From CAYYWV01 sp964531525 (GTDB taxonomy: Bacteria > Pseudomonadota > Alphaproteobacteria > JAAXGF01), in contig CAZHDF010000224.1 of assembly GCA_964531525.1 (NCBI GenBank), forward strand, positions 1 to 5,074: a stretch of DNA of 5,074 bases, in the 5' to 3' direction. Positions 1 to 4,971 of this stretch are shown piece after piece; the stretch's first letter is position 1; the number at the start of each line of letters is the position of its first letter. The notes under the pieces are model-generated. The model ran no database searches, had not been told where the DNA came from, and saw only the letters and a list, made by a program, of their open reading frames with translations. The position numbers and the translations under genes are program-made.

Positions 1-34
1 CTCAGAACCAAGACCTGAAGAAGAAGGGATTAAG

Positions 35-54
35 GCCGACCGGCATTGATCGGC
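35..54 (-). terminator. weak terminator-like hairpin on the reverse strand
   Basis: Read on the minus strand this is GCCGATC, loop AATGCC, GGTCGGC: a 7-bp stem with one T-G wobble. On the plus strand the same position is a C-A mismatch, so the RNA hairpin is better on the minus strand. The bases that follow on that strand are rich in T and C (CTTAATCCCTTCTTCTTC). The T tract is interrupted, so this is only a weak candidate. It lies 40 bases past the stop of the possible minus-strand frame at 95-256. Confidence 0.25.
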
Positions 55-94
55 ACGCACGGGCCCAGTCGCGCGCGTCGGAAAGGCTCGACGC

Positions 95-256
95 CTATTG
101 TCCGATCTCCTTCGCGACGTCGTCGACGATCGCCGCGCGCCAGGCCGCGAGATGCTCCGCCCAGCGCCTCGGCGCGAGTCCGCGCCAGCCGGCGGACGCG
201 GCCTCGACCGCGGCGACCGCCCCTTCCGCCTCTTCCGCCTCCGCCCCGCCGCCCAC
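95..256 (-). CDS. possible small or remnant reverse-strand protein (53 aa), unrecognised
   Basis: This frame opens at a GTG (256) and stops at TAG (97-95). It is the only frame in positions 1-324 with a protein-like composition; the others are arginine/glycine or arginine/proline strings. About nine tenths of third positions are G or C, as in the real genes here. The product would be an Ala/Glu-rich N-terminal stretch followed by a likely helical tail reading GWRGLAPRRWAEHLAAW then RAAIVDDVAKEIGQ. No ATG is in frame, the GTG has no clear ribosome binding site, and a TGA lies 12 codons upstream, so it may be the remnant of a longer gene. The AAVEAA...GWRGLAP stretch loosely recalls the N-terminal helices of aldehyde dehydrogenases, a family that includes the aspartate-semialdehyde dehydrogenases found in some ectoine clusters, but I would not assign it on that. 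It points away from enuR, so the two would be divergent. It could also be chance in GC-rich DNA. Confidence 0.22.
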   Translation of the reverse strand: MGGGAEAEEAEGAVAAVEAASAGWRGLAPRRWAEHLAAWRAAIVDDVAKEIGQ

Positions 257-324
257 ATCGGCCGCGGCCAGGCTTGCCGGCGGCGAGGATTGTCAATTGT
301 CCTGAGATCGGCCACGATTAAATC
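257..324 (+). promoter_or_regulatory. putative enuR promoter/operator region with ATTGTC direct repeat
   Basis: An exact direct repeat ATTGTC-A-ATTGTC occupies 289-301, with CAATTG at its centre. A -35-like TTGTCA (290-295) sits inside it, and 17 bases downstream is a poor -10-like CACGAT (313-318). If used, transcription would begin near 325, at the enuR start codon. No Shine-Dalgarno motif precedes that ATG. Direct repeats are typical of MocR-family operators, so autoregulation by EnuR is an inference. The boxes are weak matches. Confidence 0.3.
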
Positions 325-1713
325 ATGACAAATTGGCTTCCCCACCCGTCCGCCCTCAAGCGCCCGATCTATCTCTCTCTGGCCGATCACATCGCCCGGG
401 CGATCGAGAGCGGCGTCCTCGGTCCCGGCGCGCGGCTGCCGACGCACCGCAGCCTCGCCCACGCCCTCGGCGTCAGCGTCCAGACCGTGAGCCGGACCTA
501 TGAGGAGCTGACCCGGCGCGGCCTCGTCGGCGGCGAGGTCGGGCGCGGCACCTTCGTGCGCGCGGGCGCGTCCGAGCCGGCGCCCCCCTTCATCCCCGAA
601 GGCCGACAGGTTGGCCTCATCGATCTTTCGATCCTCAAGCCGGTCGGCGAGCGCCGCCATGTGGAGCGCATGAGGGCCGCGCTTTCCGATCTTCGAGACT
701 CGCTGCCGCCCACCGTTCTCTTCTCCTTCCGGCCGAGCGTGGTCCAGCGGCGCCACCGCGAAGTCGCGTCCGACTGGCTCGAACGATGCGGGATCGCGAC
801 GTCTCCCGACCGAGTGCATATCACCAACGGCGCTACGCCGGCGATGACGATCGCGCTTATGTCGGCGGCGCCTCCGGGCTGCCTCGTGGCCACCGAGGCG
901 ATCGGCCACCACACGCTGATCCCGCTCGCGAAGTACCTTGGGTTGCGGCTTAAAGGAATCGAGGTTGACGAGGACGGCATCGTACCCGAGGCCCTCGCCG
1001 AGGCCTGCCGGGCGAGCGAGGTCAAGGTGCTGGTCGTCACGCCTTCGGCCGCGAACCCGACCGTTACCCTGGTTTCGCCTGCGCGGCGCGCGGCGTTGGT
1101 CGAGATCGCCCGCCGGCACGATCTGCTGATCGTCGAGAACGACGCCTGGGGGCCGCTGGTCGCGGAGCGGCCGCCGCCGTTCGCCGCGCTCGCGCCGGAA
1201 CGCAGCCTCTATATCACCAGCTTTACGAAATGCGTGATGCCCGGGCTTCGGGTCGGCTACCTGGTCGCGCCGGAGGTCATGATCTCGGCGGTCGCGAACC
1301 GGCATCTCGTGGCGAACTGGATCGCCACGCCGCTCATCGTCGAGATCGCCACCCGGTGGATCGCGGACGGCACCGCCTGGGAGCTTCTCGAATGGCAGCG
1401 CGCGGCGCTCGCGGCGCGCCATGCGCTCGCGGACCGGGTGCTCGGCGCCCTGCCGCGACGCGCCCATCCCAATAGCCTCCACATCTGGCTCCCGCTCCCG
1501 CCCCCCTGGGACGAGGACACGCTCGTGGCCCATGCCCGGCTCCAAGGCGTGGCGGTCGCGCCCGGCGGCGCCTTCGCGACCGAGCCCCCGGTCGCGCCGC
1601 CGGCGGTCCGGATCAGCCTCGGTTCGACCTCGACGGCCGAGCTGCGCCAGGGGCTCGAGGTGATCGCCCGCCTCGTCAGGGGCGCGCCGGAGCCGACGCT
1701 GCTTGCGATATGA
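325..1713 (+). CDS. enuR: MocR/PdxR-type regulator of ectoine utilisation (EnuR)
   Basis: A 462-aa cytoplasmic transcription factor. Residues about 12-79 form a GntR-type winged helix (LPTHRSLAHALGVS, then recognition-helix region QTVSRTYEEL, then wing GEVGRGTFVR). Residues about 95-455 form a fold-type-I aminotransferase-like domain. PLP-binding signatures are visible: N244 in ANPT, D273 in ENDAW (pyridine nitrogen contact), K302 in SFTKCVMPGLRVGY (Schiff-base lysine) and R429 in VRISLG (carboxylate-binding). The domain should therefore hold PLP and sense an amino compound. From memory, the PLP lysine of Ruegeria pomeroyi EnuR is also Lys302. There, EnuR represses ectoine genes and is relieved by N-alpha-acetyl-diaminobutyrate and diaminobutyrate. 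The EnuR call rests mainly on the downstream ehuABCD genes; sequence alone gives MocR family. The start fits the usual MocR N-terminus, yet no ribosome binding site is visible. It ends 106 bases before ehuA on the same strand. Confidence 0.85.
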   Translation: MTNWLPHPSALKRPIYLSLADHIARAIESGVLGPGARLPTHRSLAHALGVSVQTVSRTYEELTRRGLVGGEVGRGTFVRAGASEPAPPFIPEGRQVGLIDLSILKPVGERRHVERMRAALSDLRDSLPPTVLFSFRPSVVQRRHREVASDWLERCGIATSPDRVHITNGATPAMTIALMSAAPPGCLVATEAIGHHTLIPLAKYLGLRLKGIEVDEDGIVPEALAEACRASEVKVLVVTPSAANPTVTLVSPARRAALVEIARRHDLLIVENDAWGPLVAERPPPFAALAPERSLYITSFTKCVMPGLRVGYLVAPEVMISAVANRHLVANWIATPLIVEIATRWIADGTAWELLEWQRAALAARHALADRVLGALPRRAHPNSLHIWLPLPPPWDEDTLVAHARLQGVAVAPGGAFATEPPVAPPAVRISLGSTSTAELRQGLEVIARLVRGAPEPTLLAI

Positions 1714-1819
1714 TGATCGCGGATATTGTACTGATTTAATATTTCGATTGACCAGTTATTGTTGCTGTTTCATCGTTCCCTGAAGACATGACAATTCTTC
1801 AGGGCGGAAGGCGGTCCTC
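1714..1819 (+). promoter_or_regulatory. enuR-ehuA intergenic control region
   Basis: This gap is clearly richer in A/T than its surroundings and probably carries the ehu operon promoter. ATTG-containing hexamers on the plus strand lie at 1725-1730 (ATTGTA), 1747-1752 (ATTGAC) and 1758-1763 (ATTGTT), 22 and 11 bases apart, so roughly on one helix face. GACAAT, the reverse complement of the ATTGTC seen twice before enuR, is at 1790-1795. A -35-like TTGACC (1748-1753) is followed after 17 bases by a weak -10-like CATCGT (1771-1776), which would start transcription near 1783. EnuR binding here is inference from family behaviour. Confidence 0.45.
1778..1804 (+). promoter_or_regulatory. perfect 9-bp inverted repeat before ehuA (operator or leader hairpin)
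   Basis: CCCTGAAGA (1778-1786) and TCTTCAGGG (1796-1804) are exact reverse complements around a 9-base loop, CATGACAAT. The dyad is centred at 1791, just downstream of the suggested -10 box, a common repressor-operator position. Its right arm ends one base before the ehuA ribosome binding site GGAAGG (1806-1811), so as RNA it would fold directly against that site. No T tract follows, which argues against a terminator. Confidence 0.55.
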
Positions 1820-2605
1820 ATGTCTGGGCCGATCATCGAAATCGACAGAATCTCCAAGAGCTTCGGGGCGCACCGGGTTCTGAGCGAGTTGAGCTTCACG
1901 GTCGAGGCGGGGGAGAAGCTTGCCCTGATCGGCCCGAGCGGCTCGGGCAAGACGACGATCCTGCGCATCCTGATGACCCTGGAGACGATCGATTCCGGCT
2001 CGATCAAGATCGAGGGCGAGCATCTCTGGCATATGGAGCGCGGGGGCCGGCTCGCGCCCGCCTCGGAGGCGCATCTCCACCGGATGCGCGAGAAGATCGG
2101 CATGGTCTTCCAGCTCTTTAACCTGTTCCCGCACATGACCGTGCTGCGCAACGTGATGCTCGCGCCGATGCTGACCAAGGGGCTGTCGCGCGAAGAAGCC
2201 CGGGCGCGCGCGATCGCGCTCCTCGACATGGTGGGCATGGCGGACAAGGCGGACGAAAAGCCGGCCCAGCTTTCAGGCGGGCAGAAGCAGCGCGCGGCCA
2301 TCGCCCGGGCGCTCGCGCTGCAACCCAAGATCATGCTTTTCGACGAAATCACCTCGGCGCTCGATCCCGAGCTCGTCGAAGAGGTGCTGAACGTCATGCG
2401 CCGGCTCGGCGAGGAAACCGACATGACGATGCTCCTTGTGACCCACGAGATGAGCTTCGCCCACGACTTCGCCGACCGGGTTCTGTTCTTCGACGGCGGA
2501 CGAATCGTCGAAGAAGGCCCGCCGGACCGGATCTTCACCGATCCGCAGGAAGAACGGACCCAGGCGTTCCTGAAGAAGATCATCGCGGCGGGCCAGCGCA
2601 TCTGA
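1820..2605 (+). CDS. ehuA: ectoine/hydroxyectoine ABC transporter ATP-binding protein EhuA
   Basis: A 261-aa ABC ATPase that powers import on the cytoplasmic face of the EhuC-EhuD channel. All motifs are intact: Walker A GPSGSGKTT (38-46), Q-loop around Q98 in MVFQLFNLFPH, signature LSGGQ (151-155), Walker B IMLFDE (171-176), D-loop SALD (179-182) and switch H209. It belongs to the polar amino acid (HisP/GlnQ) group. Unlike GlnQ-type proteins it has an insertion of about 15 residues before the Q-loop (LWHMERGGRLAPASEAHLHRM region, about 69-89), which I recall as typical of EhuA, as are the ILRILMTLE segment after Walker A and the LLVTHEMSFAHDFADRVLFFD stretch near the C-terminus. GGAAGG (1806-1811) lies 8 bases before the ATG and supports this start. 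It is the first gene of the operon, and an 80-base gap with a stem-loop separates it from ehuB. Confidence 0.93.
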   Translation: MSGPIIEIDRISKSFGAHRVLSELSFTVEAGEKLALIGPSGSGKTTILRILMTLETIDSGSIKIEGEHLWHMERGGRLAPASEAHLHRMREKIGMVFQLFNLFPHMTVLRNVMLAPMLTKGLSREEARARAIALLDMVGMADKADEKPAQLSGGQKQRAAIARALALQPKIMLFDEITSALDPELVEEVLNVMRRLGEETDMTMLLVTHEMSFAHDFADRVLFFDGGRIVEEGPPDRIFTDPQEERTQAFLKKIIAAGQRI

Positions 2606-2606
2606 C

Positions 2607-2639
2607 CGTCGCGGGCGGTCCCGGGAAACCGGGGCGACG
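2607..2639 (+). other. intercistronic stem-loop between ehuA and ehuB
   Basis: CGTCGC (2607-2612) pairs with GCGACG (2634-2639), and inside it CGGT (2616-2619) pairs with ACCG (2628-2631). The two stems are separated by a small GGG/GG internal loop and closed by an 8-base loop, CCCGGGAA. It starts two bases after the ehuA stop codon. There is no T tract, so it is more likely an mRNA-stabilising or processing element, or a partial attenuator, than a full terminator. Confidence 0.4.
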
Positions 2640-2674
2640 AGAACCGCTTCCCAATCGGGGGCACAAGAGAAACG

Positions 2675-2679
2675 GGAGG
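2675..2679 (+). promoter_or_regulatory. strong ribosome binding site of ehuB
   Basis: GGAGG, within GGGAGG at 2674-2679, lies 6 bases before the ATG at 2686. It is the best Shine-Dalgarno match in the window, which fits the need for more binding protein than transporter core, and it fixes the ehuB start. Confidence 0.7.
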
Positions 2680-2685
2680 TTTCAG

Positions 2686-3561
2686 ATGAAGGATATTGCC
2701 ATCACCAGGCGCGGCCTTCTTCGCCGCGCGGCGGCCGCCTCGGCCCTGGCGCTCGCGCCGGCGATCGGCGTGGCGTCGAGGGCCTGGGCCGGAAGCAAGC
2801 TCGACCAGCTCCGCGCCCAGGGCTTTGCGCGCATCGCAATCGCCAACGAGCCGCCCTGGACCGAGGTCAAGGCGGACGGCAAGGTCACCGGCGCGGCGCC
2901 CGAGGTCGCGCGCGCGGTGCTCAAGAAGCTCGGCGTGCCCGAGATCGTCGCTTCGATCTCGGAGTACGGCGCCATGATCCCCGGGCTCCAGGCGCAAAGG
3001 TTCGATCTGGTCGCCGCCGGGCTCTTCATCAAGCCCGAACGCTGCCAGGCCGTGATCTTCTCCGAGCCCGACCTCTGCGACGCCGAGGCCTTCGCGGTCA
3101 AGAAGGGCAATCCGCTCGGGATCGAGACCTACGAGGACATCGCCAAGCACGCCGTCGCCAAGGTCGGCGCGCCGGGCGGCGGCACGGAGGAGCGGCTCGC
3201 GCTGACCGCCGGCGTGCCGCGCGACCGCGTGATCGTCGTGCCCGACGCCCAGAGCGGCGTCAAGATGCTTCAGGACGGACGGATCGACGTCTACGCGCTT
3301 CCGGTTCTGTCGATCAGCAGCCTTCTCAAGAAGGCGAACGACCCCAACCTCGAGATGATCGCGCCGGTCAAGGGCACGCCCGTCTATTGCGCGGGCGCGG
3401 CCTTCCGCAAGCAGGACGCCGATTTCCGCGACGCCTACGACGTGGCGCTCGCCGAGCTGAAGAAGAGCGGCGCGTTCGCGAAGATCGTCGAGCCTTTCGG
3501 CTTCTCGGGCGAGGCGCCGAACCTGACCAGCCGCGAGAAGCTCTGCGGCGGGCCCAACTGA
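2686..3561 (+). CDS. ehuB: ectoine/hydroxyectoine-binding periplasmic protein EhuB
   Basis: A 291-aa solute-binding protein of the bacterial extracellular family 3 type (amino acid binding), acting in the periplasm and delivering ligand to EhuC-EhuD. Residues 1-35 are a signal peptide: a basic n-region with twin arginines (ITRRGLLRR, 6-14), a hydrophobic Ala/Leu core and a probable cleavage site AWA|G after residue 35. No lipobox cysteine is present, so the mature protein should be soluble. From memory of the Sinorhizobium meliloti EhuB structure, ectoine is held by Glu21, Phe24, Tyr60, Phe80 and Arg85. With a constant offset of 34 these correspond to E55, W58, Y94, F114 and R119 here. All are kept except Phe24, which is Trp. 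GLFIKPERC (112-120) and the C-terminal EPFGFSGEAPNLT region fit the family as I know it. ehuB has the strongest ribosome binding site in the operon and stem-loops on both sides. Confidence 0.92.
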   Translation: MKDIAITRRGLLRRAAAASALALAPAIGVASRAWAGSKLDQLRAQGFARIAIANEPPWTEVKADGKVTGAAPEVARAVLKKLGVPEIVASISEYGAMIPGLQAQRFDLVAAGLFIKPERCQAVIFSEPDLCDAEAFAVKKGNPLGIETYEDIAKHAVAKVGAPGGGTEERLALTAGVPRDRVIVVPDAQSGVKMLQDGRIDVYALPVLSISSLLKKANDPNLEMIAPVKGTPVYCAGAAFRKQDADFRDAYDVALAELKKSGAFAKIVEPFGFSGEAPNLTSREKLCGGPN

Positions 3562-3568
3562 CGCGAAT

Positions 3569-3610
3569 GGCGGCGGCGCGCAAGGGGTTCCTCCGCGGAC
3601 CGCCGCCGCC
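3569..3610 (+). other. long GC stem-loop between ehuB and ehuC
   Basis: GGCGGCGGCG (3569-3578) and CGCCGCCGCC (3601-3610) form a perfect 10-bp stem around a 22-base loop, which can itself fold weakly (AGG with CCT, 3583-3592). It begins 7 bases after the ehuB stop and ends 5 bases before the ehuC ribosome binding site TGGAG (3616-3620). With no T tract it looks like a barrier to 3' exonucleases that would protect ehuB mRNA and keep permease output low. Confidence 0.55.
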
Positions 3611-3628
3611 CGCCCTGGAGACCCCGTG

Positions 3629-4288
3629 ATGGCCCAGTGGGTCGGCTATCTTTCGATGATCGTCGACGGCGCCTGGGTGACCGTCGAGCTCACGGTGATG
3701 GGCTGCGCTCTCGCCCTTGTCGCGGCCTTCGCGGCGGGGCTCGGCCGACTGTCGCGCTGGTTCGTTCTGCGCGCGGCCGCCACCGCCTATATCGAGTTCT
3801 TTCGCGGCACGTCGATCTTTGTCCAACTGTTCTGGGCCTATTTCGTGCTGCCGCTGTTCGGTCTGCCGCTGAGCCCGCTTCAGGCGGGCGTTCTCGCGCT
3901 CGGCCTCAACGTCGGGGCCTACGGGGCCGAGGTCGTGCGCGGCGGGATCCAGGCGGTCCCGCGGGATCAATACGAGGCCAGCATCGCGCTCAACCTAAAG
4001 CCTTGGCAGCGCCTTCGCTACGTGATCCTGCCCCAGGCCTTCGTGATCATGCTGCCGACGTTCGGCAACAACGCCATCGAGCTCTTGAAGGGAACCGCCG
4101 TGGTGTCTCTCATCTCGCTCGCCGACATGACCTTTCAGGCCCAGGTCGTGCGCGCCCAGACCGGAAACACCGTGATCCCGTTCGCGACGATCCTGGTTCT
4201 CTACTTCATTTTGGCGACGATCATCACCATCGCCACGCGCGGGCTGGAACGCCGGCTTTCGCGCGGGCTCGACGTGACCAAGGCCTGA
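3629..4288 (+). CDS. ehuC: ectoine/hydroxyectoine ABC transporter permease EhuC
   Basis: A 219-aa inner-membrane permease of the histidine/glutamine/opine (HisMQ-like) family. About five hydrophobic segments are visible: roughly residues 15-38, 62-77, 84-100, a segment after the EAA loop, and 186-206 near the C-terminus. RGTSIFVQLFW (59-69) is the usual motif of this family. The cytoplasmic EAA loop that docks on EhuA runs from E116 in YEASIALNL to ILPQ (133-136). ALN replaces the more common ALG, and the same change occurs in EhuD. Two starts are possible: GTG at 3626 directly followed by ATG at 3629. GGAG at 3617-3620 is 5 bases from the GTG and 8 from the ATG, and I chose the ATG. The next gene starts 7 bases after the stop, so ehuC and ehuD are probably translationally coupled. 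Confidence 0.92.
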   Translation: MAQWVGYLSMIVDGAWVTVELTVMGCALALVAAFAAGLGRLSRWFVLRAAATAYIEFFRGTSIFVQLFWAYFVLPLFGLPLSPLQAGVLALGLNVGAYGAEVVRGGIQAVPRDQYEASIALNLKPWQRLRYVILPQAFVIMLPTFGNNAIELLKGTAVVSLISLADMTFQAQVVRAQTGNTVIPFATILVLYFILATIITIATRGLERRLSRGLDVTKA

Positions 4289-4295
4289 GGCCGCG

Positions 4296-4955
4296 ATGGA
4301 GTGGGATTGGGGCTTCGTCCGGCAGATCCTGCCCACCCTGCTCGATGGCGTGCGAATCACCGTTCAGGCGACCTTGCTCGGCTCGATCCTCGCCATGACC
4401 CTCGGCCTCGCCTTCGCCATCGCCCGGCGTTCGGCCAATCCTCTGGTCTTTCGCCCAGTCGGCGCCCTCGTCGACTTCATCCGCGGCACGCCGCTTCTCG
4501 TCCAGCTCTATTTCCTGTTCTACGTTCTGCCCGACGCCGGCATTCTGCTGAGCCCGCTGCTCGCCGGGGTGATCGGGCTTGGGCTGCATTACGGAACCTA
4601 CACCGCCGAGGTCTATCGCGCCGGCATCGACAACATCTCGCGCGGGCAGTGGGAGGCGGCCAAGGCCCTCAACCTGACGATCGGCCAGACCTGGCGTTAC
4701 GTCATCATCCCGCAGGCGGTGCCGCCGATGATCCCGGCGCTCGCCAATTACTTCATCGCGATGTTCAAGGAAACGCCGCTCCTTTCGGCCATCACGGTGT
4801 TGGAGCTGATGAACCAGGCGCGCAGCGTCGCCAACTTCAACTACCGCTATCTCGAACCGATGACCCTCGTCGGCGCGTTCTTTCTTCTCATCAGCATTCC
4901 CTCGGTCATCGCCCTGCGCGCCCTCGAGCGGCGCTATGGCGCGAGGGCGCGGTAG
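4296..4955 (+). CDS. ehuD: ectoine/hydroxyectoine ABC transporter permease EhuD
   Basis: A 219-aa inner-membrane permease, homologous to EhuC and expected to form the heterodimeric channel with it. Hydrophobic segments lie at about 19-42, 66-80, 83-104, 135-155 and 187-208. RGTPLLVQLYF (63-73) and the EAA loop WEAAKALNL (119-127) through YVIIPQ (135-140) mark the HisMQ-like family and the contact with EhuA. GAGG (4287-4290) overlaps the ehuC stop codon and sits 5 bases before this ATG, so ribosomes ending ehuC could reinitiate here. The C-terminal LERRYG resembles LERRLS at the end of EhuC. The assignment to D rather than C follows gene order in known ehuABCD operons and the match to EhuD as remembered (GIDNISRGQWEAAKAL). 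A eutA-like frame follows after 16 bases. Confidence 0.92.
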   Translation: MEWDWGFVRQILPTLLDGVRITVQATLLGSILAMTLGLAFAIARRSANPLVFRPVGALVDFIRGTPLLVQLYFLFYVLPDAGILLSPLLAGVIGLGLHYGTYTAEVYRAGIDNISRGQWEAAKALNLTIGQTWRYVIIPQAVPPMIPALANYFIAMFKETPLLSAITVLELMNQARSVANFNYRYLEPMTLVGAFFLLISIPSVIALRALERRYGARAR

Positions 4956-4971
4956 GGGGGCGCGGCGCGCG

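Noticed and set aside
46..328. Plus-strand open frames upstream of enuR
   Set aside because: Their products are Arg/Pro-rich strings with no domain-like order, and one overlaps the enuR start; the composition is that of non-coding GC-rich DNA.
1705..1720. GCGAT-ATGATG-ATCGC hairpin over the enuR stop, followed by T-rich sequence, as an enuR terminator
   Set aside because: The stem is only 5 bp with A-T pairs and no uninterrupted T run follows; too weak to call.
1788..1883. Small upstream ATG frame (31 codons) starting in the loop of the dyad and overlapping the ehuA start out of frame
   Set aside because: It has no ribosome binding site and no coding-like codon use, and most of it is the ehuA sequence read in another frame.
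1756..3150. Long open reading frame on the minus strand (464 codons) opposite ehuA and ehuB
   Set aside because: It lies wholly antisense to two well-supported genes, its protein is low-complexity and rich in Arg/Ser/Pro, and such frames arise routinely opposite GC-rich coding sequence.
3368..3970. Minus-strand open frame of 200 codons across the ehuB-ehuC junction
   Set aside because: It overlaps two real genes and the GC stem-loop, ends in arginine-rich repeats and has no family-like motif.
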